64,000 nt of DNA from Peribacillus sp. FSL E2-0218 (GTDB lineage Bacteria; Bacillota; Bacilli; Bacillales; DSM-1321): the NCBI RefSeq assembly GCF_037992945.1, contig NZ_CP150304.1, positions 3,537,501 through 3,601,500 of the forward strand, in the 5' to 3' direction. Every line of letters begins with the position of its first letter. Within the stretch, counting starts at the first letter, position 1. The notes beneath the pieces are model-generated. The model saw only the letters and a program-made list of their open reading frames with translations. It was not told the DNA's origin and did no database searches. Positions 32,817 to 41,339 of this stretch are shown piece by piece. Position numbers and translations under genes: made by a program.

Positions 32817-33185
32817 ATGGATGACCTCCTTTTAGATCTCTTTTATCATATCTCACAAAATCGAAATTAAACAAATCATGAGTCATGTTCAAGACAACAC
32901 TCATCCTATTCCACTGATCTTAACCCATAAACCATTGCTGCAAAATGGCTGGCACCTACATAGCATGTCAAGTTTTCTACCAAGGTTATTAAAAACGGGC
33001 TGCTGACACGATGCTGCAGATTGCTAATTCCAGGTAGCACGAAGCCATACAACGCAACGAATATGCATCACTCAGCATCCCCGATTATTAGCAGCTTGAT
33101 TACATGAAGTTTTTCGTTCATCCAACTCCAATGGAAGAAATCTTCCCATTATTATGTAATAATCTATAAATAATGGAAAGAACTA
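32817..33185. other. Gene-free stretch between the GNAT gene and the DUF202 pair
   Basis: I see no coding signal, repeat or RNA gene here. It should contain the promoter of the GNAT gene near 32820-32880. Confidence 0.4.
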
Positions 33186-33215
33186 AAAAACTGCCCTATA
33201 ATGAGAGGGCAGATT
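33186..33215 (-). terminator. Terminator of the DUF202 operon
   Basis: Stem CTGCCCTCTC/ATAGGGCAG followed by TTTTTT on the minus strand, just after the 33225 stop. Confidence 0.85.
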
Positions 33216-33224
33216 GGGAAGCTT

Positions 33225-33656
33225 TCATAAAAAGGAAAAATATAAAACGATCATTGATAGCAGAATGACCATGAATATAGCAATAAGTATGACGTTCGCG
33301 CTGGAGGACTGGAAGGTCCCATCATGTATTTGCCGCCTCTTCTGCAGATAGGCGGACGTTGCCAGCACTGTAATGATAAGACCAAGAGCACACGCGAACA
33401 TGCCGAGTACAATACTGATCAAGTCAATCCGTGCATCACGATGAACACCAATCGTAAAATGCAGGCTCGTCGTGAGAAAACCAACCCCAACAATCGCGAT
33501 CACCGTTCTTATCCAAGCTAAAAAGGTTCGTTCATTAGCGAGGTGCTGCTGGGCATATTTCAATTGATTTTTATCCATGTCATCATTATGATTCATCCAT
33601 TTGACTCCATCCAATCCTTTTATGTACTTTCCCCGTTTTTCCACATCATCCATCAT
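33225..33656 (-). CDS. DUF202 (YidH-type) membrane protein
   Basis: 143-aa membrane protein of the DUF202 family. The signature QQHLANERTFLAWIRT (about 36-51) precedes three hydrophobic segments (about 52-70, 80-103 and 120-142). The start at 33656 overlaps the stop of the upstream 57-aa gene (ATGA). A later ATG (residue 21, 33596) with GGAG 8 nt upstream is an alternative. Molecular function is unknown for the family. Confidence 0.85.
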   Translation of the reverse strand: MMDDVEKRGKYIKGLDGVKWMNHNDDMDKNQLKYAQQHLANERTFLAWIRTVIAIVGVGFLTTSLHFTIGVHRDARIDLISIVLGMFACALGLIITVLATSAYLQKRRQIHDGTFQSSSANVILIAIFMVILLSMIVLYFSFL

Positions 33657-33826
33657 TTTTTAAGGAGAGAAAAAGCCCTGATCATCGAGCCTATGAACAT
33701 CAGTCCAGCACCGCCAAGCAATAAATAAATACAACGGGTTTTATCAATAACATTCAAAGGATAAAGCAAGGCACACAGTGCAATGATCGTCCCTATCCCC
33801 GTCATGGTCCATCCTAGTTTTTTCAT
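33653..33826 (-). CDS. Small membrane protein, 57 aa
   Basis: The 57-aa ORF starts MKKLGWTMTG and has two hydrophobic helices (about 6-26 and 33-50). ATG 33826 follows TAGGAG by 6 nt. Its stop overlaps the start of the DUF202 gene, so the two form a coupled operon. I do not recognise the family; the two products may act together in the membrane (inference from coupling only). Confidence 0.7.
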   Translation of the reverse strand: MKKLGWTMTGIGTIIALCALLYPLNVIDKTRCIYLLLGGAGLMFIGSMIRAFSLLKK

Positions 33827-34328
33827 TTGCAGCTCCTATAATAAATTATTTAGTGAAAGTTTTCTACGAAAACGATACACTCCTCACCACTAGCTTAAAC
33901 CATTTAAAAACCAACAACAAGTAGGCCTTCAAATTATACAAAAAAAGAACCATAACCGGCTCCCAGTCGAAGATGTACCGATCTATTGCACATCTCCATC
34001 TATACATATATTTCACCAGGGTAATATGATAAGGCTGTTTCCGCATCCTTTGTTGCTAATCGCGAAGCAATGCGGTGTTGTTGATTTCTTCTCCAATGCC
34101 CAGCATGGCAGAAGGCGGGCGGTGAGCTTCCTCGTAAGTGAACGGTCTCACCTGTCGCGCCGCTCCCGCAGGAGTCTCGCAATCTGCTCCAATCAACCTT
34201 CATTAGTTTCGTTTTAATAACAACAATTTTACGAAAGAGCCAATGATAAAGAACCCTCCAATAGCCAGGATCCTTTATCAAGTCAGGCCCGTTAAACGAA
34301 ATAAGGGTATAGAAACTCTTCCAATCCT
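33827..34328. other. Intergenic region with a divergent copy of the GC-rich repeat
   Basis: About 500 bp without a supported gene. Short reading frames are artefacts of the repeat at 34080-34200. Confidence 0.5.
34080..34200 (-). repeat. Dispersed GC-rich repeat, variant copy
   Basis: On the minus strand it runs from AAGGTTGATTGGAGC through GCGAGACTCCTGCGGGAGC and CAGGTGAGACC to GCTCACCGCCCGCC and a closing AGAAATCAAC. It shares the GACTCCTGCGGG core and the two-arm layout with the 18304 and 59728 copies but differs in the arms, so it is a sub-family. Confidence 0.7.
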
Positions 34329-34691
34329 TTATAGTCCGTTGGCTTTCTCCTTGTTATAGCCTCGTTCCCCATAAGGCTGCACCTTCTCCAGCCACGCTTC
34401 TTCAAGTTTTTGCAGTTCCCTTTTGGTATCAAAAAACCCTGTTTCCTTCGGCTTTAATACCTCTAGCACCTCAAAGACAAAAGCATCTTTTCCATAATGA
34501 TTCCACTCTTCTTGCAGCGCTTTATTGGTACTGGTTCCCATAGATAATTCAAATTGTTTACCTTTCAATGTCTTCAGGTTTCTTGTGCTCGCGATAAACA
34601 CCTTATGATTATGCTGATTTTTTATTTGATAAATTCCCGCTTCCACTTTCGTTTCTTTAAATAATTGCTTCAATTCTTTTTTACGATCCAT
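34329..34691 (-). CDS. GIY-YIG fold protein, 120 aa
   Basis: 120-aa single-domain protein resembling the GIY-YIG nuclease superfamily: GIYQIKN near 18-24 stands for GIY, followed by VFIAST where active enzymes have YIG. It ends in a helix with W/E-rich motifs (EEAWLEKVQPYGERGYN). The YIG motif is degenerate (FIA), so nuclease activity is uncertain. ATG 34691 lies after the stop of the upstream HTH-DUF2087 gene; an in-frame TTG at 34724 overlapping that gene is the alternative. The pairing suggests one operon. Confidence 0.75.
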   Translation of the reverse strand: MDRKKELKQLFKETKVEAGIYQIKNQHNHKVFIASTRNLKTLKGKQFELSMGTSTNKALQEEWNHYGKDAFVFEVLEVLKPKETGFFDTKRELQKLEEAWLEKVQPYGERGYNKEKANGL

Positions 34692-34708
34692 ATTCCTTAC
34701 GCCCCCAT

Positions 34709-35464
34709 TCATTTCTTCAGCCAATATTGGCTCCCATCAGGCTTCCGATCCAAGAATCCATATTCTATTAAATATCTTCGCAAAAGAACATGATCATGAT
34801 AGACGGTTGCTAATATTCGATTGATTTCTTTTTCCTCGTATTTCCGCTCATTTTCAAAGCGATTCGTGATTTCCTGCAGGATGAGCAGCCTTTGTTTTTC
34901 CTTAGGCGGGAAAGACTTCAAGGCATCCTTGCTACCGTTAGGGAAAAACTTCTTTATAGCCGCCGCCTTTTCATTCTCTGTAACGTTATAACGGTCATCG
35001 ACCATCCTTGCTTTTTGATGGAGTGGAACGAATGCCGGCGCATGTTCATCTCTCTCTTTCAAAAGTTCCATCATCGCTAAAAAAAGTTTGGCTTGACGCT
35101 CCTTCTCCTTCAGAACAAAGCGATGGTTGCGAATTGTCGAAGCACTGCCAATACCCATTTCCTTTTGAACCTCGGCATCGTTCTTCCCTTGGTAAAAAAG
35201 ACGAAGCAAACGATTTTGATGGTCTGTGAGACCCGTAAGTTTTTTATCAAGATCCATCAAGTATTCAAATACGGACACATGCTCACGTTCAATATGAATT
35301 CGCATATAACGCTTCGCTTCATAAAGAACCCCTTCCTCTGGGTATACGATTCCCTTTTGAATCGCATGACCGCACAACAAACATGTATATTGCTCCTCAT
35401 CCTCGATATACCCTTGTTTAAGTTCATCCTGAGATGCACTCCAAAACATTACAGCGTTTTCCAA
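34709..35464 (-). CDS. HTH and DUF2087 domain protein, probable regulator
   Basis: 251-aa cytoplasmic protein. The N-terminal part has CLLCGH and a His (IHIEREH), suggesting a zinc-finger-like element around 28-65. A LuxR-type HTH follows (about 75-125: LTDHQNRLLRLFYQGKNDAEVQKEM). The C-terminus is a DUF2087 domain (about 165-250, ending GFLDRKPDGSQYWLKK). A TTG start at 35464 is preferred (GGAAGTG 9 nt upstream); GTG 35476 and ATG 35437 are alternatives. It is followed by the GIY-YIG gene. Confidence 0.75.
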   Translation of the reverse strand: MENAVMFWSASQDELKQGYIEDEEQYTCLLCGHAIQKGIVYPEEGVLYEAKRYMRIHIEREHVSVFEYLMDLDKKLTGLTDHQNRLLRLFYQGKNDAEVQKEMGIGSASTIRNHRFVLKEKERQAKLFLAMMELLKERDEHAPAFVPLHQKARMVDDRYNVTENEKAAAIKKFFPNGSKDALKSFPPKEKQRLLILQEITNRFENERKYEEKEINRILATVYHDHVLLRRYLIEYGFLDRKPDGSQYWLKK

Positions 35465-35551
35465 AATAACAAACACTTCCTCTTTTTGTTTACTATATAT
35501 TAAACATAATATTAATTAGTTTGAAATATGTCAATGTTTTTTCCTTGCGAT

Positions 35552-35594
35552 CGCCTCTGGAAAGCTATGTGCCTGCAGTGCAATGAAACGGTCA
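35552..35594 (+). repeat. Partial copy of the dispersed GC-rich repeat
   Basis: CGCCTCTGGAAAG...GCCTGCAGTGCAATGAAACGGTCA matches the last third of the copies at 18304 and 59728. The rest of the element is missing. The remainder of 35465-35760 shows no gene. Confidence 0.7.
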
Positions 35595-35761
35595 ATGTCC
35601 AATACATCAAACCAGCAGGCAATCGGGATTCAACTTTAGTCTTCATGCAATGCGGAGTGAACGGATAAATTACAATTCCCAAGTCTGTAGATGTAGGCAA
35701 ATGGAAACTCCATCTTCTTTTTCACGCAAAGTGGCAAGAAACGGTCAAGTATCAAAACCCA

Positions 35762-35812
35762 AAAAAACCTGTAGACAAACTCCACTATCATTCGAGTTTG
35801 TCTACAGGTTGG
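35762..35812 (-). terminator. Terminator after the 66-aa gene
   Basis: A 17-bp perfect stem (AACCTGTAGACAAACTC and its complement) followed on the minus strand by a T-run. Confidence 0.85.
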
Positions 35813-35862
35813 AGCATATGAAACATTAAAGGAAAAGCTAATCCGTTAAAGCTCTTAACGAA

Positions 35863-36063
35863 TTAGCTAGGCACAAACTTCAGTATTCCCTCCAGATAAA
35901 TTCCTTGCTCCTTGCGTGTGCATTCCCTCAGCTTGATTCTACCTTCGTTCTCTAACTCCTTGGCTAATTGGGCCACTTTAGTTCCATCTTCGGCTATCTC
36001 GACTGAAAAGAAATTACCCCGAGTGGAAGTTTGAATGAACTTGAACAAACGATCTTTATTCAT
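35863..36063 (-). CDS. Hypothetical protein, 66 aa
   Basis: 66-aa soluble, charged protein beginning MNKDRLFKFIQTSTRGNFFS. It has a good ribosome binding site (AAGGAG, 8 nt before ATG 36063) and its own strong terminator, so it is probably real. No domain is recognised. Confidence 0.6.
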   Translation of the reverse strand: MNKDRLFKFIQTSTRGNFFSVEIAEDGTKVAQLAKELENEGRIKLRECTRKEQGIYLEGILKFVPS

Positions 36064-36313
36064 TTAAACAACTCCTTATCCATAACAAGTTCGACATAAA
36101 AAGCAATCCACCTGCGATATTTTGAAATAAAATACTTCTTACCTGCCTGTGAATATCCGCCGCCCTCGATGGGAAGATTTTAGTTTCAATAAAAAATAAA
36201 ACATTTTTGTTTTTTTATAAATTACCCGATACAAAAATCAGCATATAGTCCCGTTTATTCACTATTTTTTTCATTATTCATGGATAAACTACAGACTTTT
36301 TACTTGTTTTTGT
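36064..36313. other. AT-rich divergent intergenic region
   Basis: The region between the divergent 66-aa gene and the export cassette, about 325 bp up to 36389, is very AT-rich. It contains the cassette promoter at its right end and presumably a promoter for the 66-aa gene. No coding signal is visible. Confidence 0.4.
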
Positions 36314-36342
36314 TTGAAATTTATCAGAATATTATATATACT
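36314..36342 (+). promoter_or_regulatory. Promoter of the secreted protein/ABC cassette
   Basis: TTGAAA (36314-36319) and TATACT (36337-36342) are spaced by 17 nt, about 48 bp upstream of the TTG start at 36390. Confidence 0.7.
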
Positions 36343-36389
36343 TTAGGTGGTTGCAGCCAAAATAACCTTTAATTGGAAGGAGAATTGCA

Positions 36390-36788
36390 TTGAGAAAAAG
36401 CAAATTAGTATTAACAGGGCTTTTATCATTAGGCATTCTAGGGTATGCAGGAACGGAAACACAAGCTCAGGAGGTACGAAGCTTCTCTGGCTATAATGTT
36501 ACTTATTCTGGAGCTGAAAAATTTGCACCATATTCGTTGAGAAAATCAAACACTAGAGGTGTTGTTAATCTATCAAACGATTCTGGTTCTGCTTGGATTA
36601 CAGCAACTATGAAAAACTCTGATGGTGTATACAGAGGTGGAACGACTGTCCAAAGAGGAAAGCGGGCCACATTTTCAGCTGTAAATTGCAAAGTAGGGTA
36701 TAAGTACAAATTAGGGCTAAGAAAAACCAATAATACCGGTGGAGGGAAAGTGACGATAAAAGGTTCTTGGTCTGCAAGTGGCGGTTAA
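36390..36788 (+). CDS. Secreted small protein with Sec signal peptide, unknown family
   Basis: 132-aa pre-protein. TTG start at 36390 with AAGGAG 8 nt upstream. Signal peptide: basic MRKSK, hydrophobic core (about 6-20), probable cleavage after TQA (residue 26). The mature protein of about 106 residues is basic, Gly/Ser/Thr-rich and beta-strand-like, has one Cys (AVNCKVG) and ends GGGKVTIKGSWSASGG. I cannot assign a family. Its general look recalls small secreted Bacillus proteins encoded next to ABC transporters. It is followed by two membrane proteins, an ATPase and a lipoprotein on the same strand, so it may be the exported or guarded product. Confidence 0.8.
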   Translation: MRKSKLVLTGLLSLGILGYAGTETQAQEVRSFSGYNVTYSGAEKFAPYSLRKSNTRGVVNLSNDSGSAWITATMKNSDGVYRGGTTVQRGKRATFSAVNCKVGYKYKLGLRKTNNTGGGKVTIKGSWSASGG

Positions 36789-36881
36789 ACGTTAATGGAA
36801 TGTAAAGTGTTGTCCGGGATTTCATTCTTGGGCAACACCCTTTAAATAATTAAAGCTAGTAGAAACAGCGGAGGAAATTCA

Positions 36882-37697
36882 ATGTTACTCAGTAAATTTA
36901 AAATCAGAAGCAGATATATGGCGTTAGCATTTTTTTTGTTGTTTGGCGGATTGACCCTTTCCTGGGTGTTTGCTAGTCATTATTTTGAAATCATGACTAT
37001 GGATTATAACGCACCTGATTTAGCAGGGACTAAAGAAGAAATCAGACAAATTGCTATCGCCTCCATTTCAAATTGGGAAGTATTTGTTGATTCATCGATG
37101 TTTCACATCATCAACTTCATTCCCGTTTTATTCATATTACCTACGCTTGGATTATTCACAGAAAAGAGAAGTTTATACGTTCTCGGAAGACATCGGTTTC
37201 CATTAATAAAGAAGGCTGTTTATAGAGATGTCATACAATATACATTGTTATCAACGTTTACTGTTGTATCAACCTATTTATTGTATTATTCGATCGGGGC
37301 AATCTTTGTTTATCGCAGTCTTGATGATATAGGAGGATTCGCTTCAATTTTACCTCACAATTTTTATAGCAGCCATCCTTACCTCTTCTTTGTTTTCATG
37401 GTATGTACAATTTATTTATGTTTAGCATTCGTGTTCAGTTTGTTAGCGTGTGCATTGGTTCTTTTATTAAATCGAGAGTATAAAGTCCTTGTATCGGTAT
37501 TAATCATCTATTTTTTGTACGGAAAACTAGGTGTTTACACTCAAAGTGTTTGGTTTGACATTTTCGCAAGCTTTACCGCTTTCAACACCATGTATTCCAC
37601 ATTGGAAGCATTTCTACCATTGGTTCTATTATTTATCATTTCGATACTATTACTGGTAGTGGGTGTAAACAAGACAGTTAAAAATCCTGAAAGTTAA
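36882..37697 (+). CDS. Six-TM membrane protein, putative ABC permease subunit 1
   Basis: 271-aa integral membrane protein with six predicted segments (about 13-33, 73-92, 120-144, 167-196, 202-219 and 243-262) and a short extracytoplasmic loop after TM1. ATG 36882 follows GGAGG by 7 nt. No specific family is recognised; the layout fits an ABC-2-type permease paired with the next gene and the ATPase at 38455. It lies 93 bp after the secreted protein gene, within one apparent operon. Confidence 0.75.
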   Translation: MLLSKFKIRSRYMALAFFLLFGGLTLSWVFASHYFEIMTMDYNAPDLAGTKEEIRQIAIASISNWEVFVDSSMFHIINFIPVLFILPTLGLFTEKRSLYVLGRHRFPLIKKAVYRDVIQYTLLSTFTVVSTYLLYYSIGAIFVYRSLDDIGGFASILPHNFYSSHPYLFFVFMVCTIYLCLAFVFSLLACALVLLLNREYKVLVSVLIIYFLYGKLGVYTQSVWFDIFASFTAFNTMYSTLEAFLPLVLLFIISILLLVVGVNKTVKNPES

Positions 37698-37709
37698 AGG
37701 TCTAAAAAA

Positions 37710-38444
37710 GTGGCGATAAAAAACTATCCAATATTATTACTAACCGTTATGATCACTTCCATTTCATTAGCTTTTATTAACTATATCCAAGGCTATCAAC
37801 ATATCATCATCTATATGAATGACTATAATGAATCGTTACCAGCTGAAGCGATCCTTGATCGGATCTTTGTTAATAAAGCCTTTAACCAGATTGAACATAT
37901 GGAAGGAAATAGCGTTCTCCATTTCATCAGTCCATATACGTTTTATGCAGCGTCGATTTTTTGGGGTTCCATTTCTTTCCTCATGATCAAGAAAGCCTAT
38001 CATCCATTTGTTTTTTCCCGAATCAACCTGCAACGAGAGGCTTTAAGAATAATCAGGGGTCGATACATCCTTCCTGTAACGTTATTTGTATTTATATACG
38101 TCAGTTCCATTTTTACGTTCGTTTTTGTTCATGGTGCACTGGAATTTGAGTATCCAGCTTCAATCATAAGACAATTTTTATTTTTTGGCATCGCAAGCAT
38201 TCTCATTTCCTTAGGACTTTCATCAATCTTGTTTTACCTCTATTTGAAATTCCAAGAAACGATGGCATTATTGACTGTGTTCATACTCATTTCCGTATTA
38301 TTCATCATGGATCTGCAACTAAAGACGTTCAGCATTGTATTTATTAGTGGAGATGCTTATTTTGTTGGTGGGATGATTGCCGGAATATGCTTAATGATTC
38401 TTTCCCACTTTTTACTACGGAACTTGAAATATAAAATTGCATAG
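37710..38444 (+). CDS. Six-TM membrane protein, putative ABC permease subunit 2
   Basis: 244-aa membrane protein (GTG start 37710) with six hydrophobic segments at about 6-26, 76-93, 119-140, 153-180, 184-200 and 216-235, and an outside loop after TM1. It has the same topology as the preceding 271-aa protein with little evident sequence identity, as expected for a heteromeric permease. It starts 12 bp after that gene and ends 10 bp before the ATPase start. Confidence 0.75.
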   Translation: MAIKNYPILLLTVMITSISLAFINYIQGYQHIIIYMNDYNESLPAEAILDRIFVNKAFNQIEHMEGNSVLHFISPYTFYAASIFWGSISFLMIKKAYHPFVFSRINLQREALRIIRGRYILPVTLFVFIYVSSIFTFVFVHGALEFEYPASIIRQFLFFGIASILISLGLSSILFYLYLKFQETMALLTVFILISVLFIMDLQLKTFSIVFISGDAYFVGGMIAGICLMILSHFLLRNLKYKIA

Positions 38445-38454
38445 GGGCCTTAAT

Positions 38455-39081
38455 ATGATTAAAGTACAGAATATTAACAAGAGCATAAAACATCACACCA
38501 TTCTAACTAATATTTCCTTATCTATTAATTCAGGTATTTGTGTGGGCTTTGTAGGGCCAAACGGATCAGGCAAAACGATGTTGTTAAAAGCGATTTGTGG
38601 ATTTACGGCAATTAATGATGGCGAGATTTGGGTGGAAGGCAAACGAATCCTTTTCAGTAAGAAATATATTGACAATGCCGGCATCATCATTGAACAGCCC
38701 CCATTCATAAACTACTTAACTGGCATGGAGAATTTGTCCATCTTAGCAAATATACAAAAAAAGATTACAAAAGAAGATATCGTTCAAACCTTAAAAAAGG
38801 TGGGTCTAGCTCAGGCAAAAGACAAAAAAGTGAAGGAATATTCCTTGGGCATGAAACAACGTTTAAGGATAGCACAAGCCATTATGGAGAACCCGAATAT
38901 ATTAGTTTTGGATGAACCTTTCAATGGATTGGATAAGAAATCCGTTATTGAGATCCAAGAGCTGTTATTGGATTACAAGAAGAACGGAGTCACGATTCTA
39001 CTAACAAGCCATGATGATAGGCAAATAAATTATCTTTGTGACATAGTCTATGAATTGAATGGGGGCGAGCTCGTTGAATAA
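38455..39081 (+). CDS. ABC transporter ATP-binding protein
   Basis: 208-aa nucleotide-binding domain. Walker A is GPNGSGKT (34-41), the signature is the variant YSLGMKQRLRIA near 127-138, Walker B plus Glu is ILVLDEPFNGLD near 147-158, and the H-loop is LLTSHDD. It resembles ATPases of the BcrA/SkfE/YydI type used in peptide export or immunity (family-level inference). ATG 38455 follows AGGGG; the frame is open to 38437 but overlaps the upstream gene. It powers the two preceding membrane proteins. Confidence 0.9.
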   Translation: MIKVQNINKSIKHHTILTNISLSINSGICVGFVGPNGSGKTMLLKAICGFTAINDGEIWVEGKRILFSKKYIDNAGIIIEQPPFINYLTGMENLSILANIQKKITKEDIVQTLKKVGLAQAKDKKVKEYSLGMKQRLRIAQAIMENPNILVLDEPFNGLDKKSVIEIQELLLDYKKNGVTILLTSHDDRQINYLCDIVYELNGGELVE

Positions 39082-39592
39082 AAAATATGCTTGTCTTATC
39101 TTGGGCATACTCTTACTAACAGCATGCTCTCCATATGGAATTACTGGAAATCCAGAAGATGCTAGTGATACCGAATCCACTCCTGAAGAAATAACTGCCA
39201 TGGAAAATCCTCCAACTTTTTCAATAACAGTGGAGGAATTTGAAAAAGAGATAGTAAACAATGATAATCAAAGGCTCCTGATCAAAACAGAGTCAGGTTT
39301 CAATACAAAAGATAATAAGATCCAGCTTACTTATGATTTAACAGATGAAAAGAAAAAACTAGCCGACCTTTTTTTATTCGTTGAGGAATCTAAAGAAGAC
39401 TTCCCCACTATTGAAAAGAAATTTACGGCTGTTTTAGAAGTGATTTTTCAATCTTTGGACGTATCCTATGATATAAGCGAATTAAAAGCTAATTTAAAAG
39501 GAAATGATTTCCTCGGTATGGATACGGACGATGTTTCCGTATCGATAACAAATAATAGTACAAATATTCAATTGGCTATCATTCCGAAATAG
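39074..39592 (+). CDS. Putative lipoprotein, 172 aa
   Basis: The start is probably TTG 39074 (overlapping the ATPase stop, GGGGGCGAG upstream); ATG 39059 is in frame. The N-terminus MNKKYACLILGILLLTACSP is a type II signal peptide with lipobox LTAC (Cys18), so the protein should be anchored outside the membrane. The mature part starts with an acidic Ser/Thr/Glu linker and then an unrecognised domain of about 125 residues. As the last gene of the cassette it may be a substrate receptor, chaperone or immunity protein for the secreted product (inference). Confidence 0.75.
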   Translation: MNKKYACLILGILLLTACSPYGITGNPEDASDTESTPEEITAMENPPTFSITVEEFEKEIVNNDNQRLLIKTESGFNTKDNKIQLTYDLTDEKKKLADLFLFVEESKEDFPTIEKKFTAVLEVIFQSLDVSYDISELKANLKGNDFLGMDTDDVSVSITNNSTNIQLAIIPK

Positions 39593-39709
39593 CGACATGT
39601 ACGCCTGAAAGGGCTTAAGCTTATTTTGCGTCAACTGCACTATTATTTATGGTGAAAAATGCATATAATATTTCCGACCCGGAACTTTTCTAAAGACATT
39701 TCTAAACAA

Positions 39710-39762
39710 ATAAAAAATCACCCTGGAATGTTGACCAACCAACATTCCAGGGTGATTTTTCT
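39710..39762. terminator. Bidirectional terminator of cassette and tRNA-Arg
   Basis: An almost perfect hairpin, AATCACCCTGGAATGTTG and its complement, has an A-run on the left and a T-run on the right. It ends the plus-strand cassette and, read on the minus strand, the tRNA-Arg transcript. Confidence 0.9.
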
Positions 39763-39768
39763 AGTTAG

Positions 39769-39842
<74 letters not shown>

Positions 39843-39843
39843 A

Positions 39844-40577
39844 TGATGCTGTCCCTTATCAGCCAAACAACAGGCATATCAAAGGGTTACAAGAATTAAA
39901 ACTTTCACTGTAAGACTACACTATAAATAGTAGGGTTTAGAACAATTCCCTAACAAAGTTCTATTACCATGTATCAGAATACCCTAAAGCTTTAAAGTTT
40001 TCAAGTACTTATGTATAATATGTTTGCTTTATTTATCACATACACATTTCATAAAATACTAGTTACTAATTCCGATAGCTCCAGAAGACTATGGGGCATG
40101 AAAAGCGTAGCACTTTAAGTCTTTCAAGAGCCTAAATAGGCATGATTTTAGCTCGCAGTTTCCTCCACGCATCGGTTGTGCAGTTTCTTATCGTTTAAAG
40201 AATGATTTAGAGAAAGAAAACGAGTGGTTTTGTACTTTCTTACGCAGGCGAACATTTATAGACGGAGACACCCTCTCAAAAATTATTGTAAGGACTTAAC
40301 TAAAAGTTCTATCAGAAGCAGGGGGAAAGGTACATATACATATTCCTTAAGATTATCAGCAACTTCCCCTACTGTTCTATTATCTCCTAATACCCATATC
40401 GGAGGAGACAGATGAGGGTGAGGCTGGCATTTCTCTTAATAAGCAAGGAGCACACATTGCGCTGAGCTGCTACAATTCAGTATCTTGACTTGGCAGGAAG
40501 GGATATTGCATTGCATGAACGAAAAAAAATATGCTCCCACAGCGTTATAACCTGTGTTAGCATACCTTTTCTGTTAG
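39844..40577. other. Gene-free spacer between the two tRNA-Arg genes
   Basis: About 735 bp with only short reading frames (the longest is 63 codons, 40224-40415, with no binding site). I see no tRNA, repeat or recognisable gene fragment. It could be a decayed insertion or simply tRNA promoter DNA. Confidence 0.4.
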
Positions 40578-40651
<74 letters not shown>

Positions 40652-40772
40652 GTTTATGATATAAGTTGCGGTAAAACTTATGTATTACCTTAACTGTTCC
40701 CTTAGGACACTTCTTATTATAGTAGGATATCAAAAGAAAGTCAACGCTTTTTCTAAAAAAGTTTTTTCCTTT

Positions 40773-40812
40773 TTTAAAAATCCAGGAAGCGGGGAAAAAC
40801 GCTTCCTGTTCA
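40773..40812 (-). terminator. Terminator of the gerM-ysnA-ysnB region
   Basis: Stem CAGGAAGCG/CGCTTCCTG, with a T-run on the minus strand, just after ysnB. Confidence 0.85.
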
Positions 40813-40824
40813 TTATACATGAAG

Positions 40825-41337
40825 TCATTCGAATTGATAAGTATTTCTTAGTTCATCAACTATTTTTCCTTCAAGGTCATAATAGGTGATTTCAAGTTGG
40901 TCTTTTTCGAGTTCCAAAATGGCATAGGTCTTCTCAATTCTCCCCCGCGGCTGACGGATGCTTCCAGGGTTGATGAACAGCTTGCCGTCGATCATTTCAG
41001 AACCTGCAGCGTGGGAATGGCCAAAGCAAATGATATCAGCTCCCATTTCTTCGCTTTTGTAAGCTACGTTCATCAACGTCATCTTGATGTTGTAAAGATG
41101 CCCATGAGTAAGGAAGAATCGTTTGCCCGCAATGTTCTCCACAACGTCATTCGGGTAGGCGGCATCATAGTCGCAGTTGCCGCGAACGGCGAGGAAATCC
41201 TTCATGAGGGGGTCTTTTCGTTCCAATTCGGAGTCCCCACAATGAATCATGGCCGCGACTTCATGTTTATGACGGTCGGTTATCATGCCAATTTCCTGCG
41301 TTAGTCCATGACTGTCACTCATGATAAGGACTTTCAT
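40825..41337 (-). CDS. ysnB: Metallophosphoesterase YsnB (MJ0936 family)
   Basis: 170-aa calcineurin-like phosphodiesterase. The metal motifs are MSDSHG (6-11), HCGD near 34-37, RGNCD near 53-57, THGH near 74-77 and GHSH near 106-109. ATG 41337 lies 10 nt after GGAGG. It overlaps the ysnA 3' end, and the pair is conserved in Bacillus. The natural substrate is not settled. Confidence 0.93.
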   Translation of the reverse strand: MKVLIMSDSHGLTQEIGMITDRHKHEVAAMIHCGDSELERKDPLMKDFLAVRGNCDYDAAYPNDVVENIAGKRFFLTHGHLYNIKMTLMNVAYKSEEMGADIICFGHSHAAGSEMIDGKLFINPGSIRQPRGRIEKTYAILELEKDQLEITYYDLEGKIVDELRNTYQFE

Positions 41338-41339
41338 CG

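Noticed and set aside
35512..35700. 62-codon minus-strand reading frame
   Set aside because: It overlaps the partial dispersed repeat and has no binding site; judged spurious.
39844..40577. A possible gene between the two tRNA-Arg genes
   Set aside because: The longest frame (63 codons at 40224) lacks a start context and any protein-like pattern. I could not identify integrase or transposase remnants by eye.
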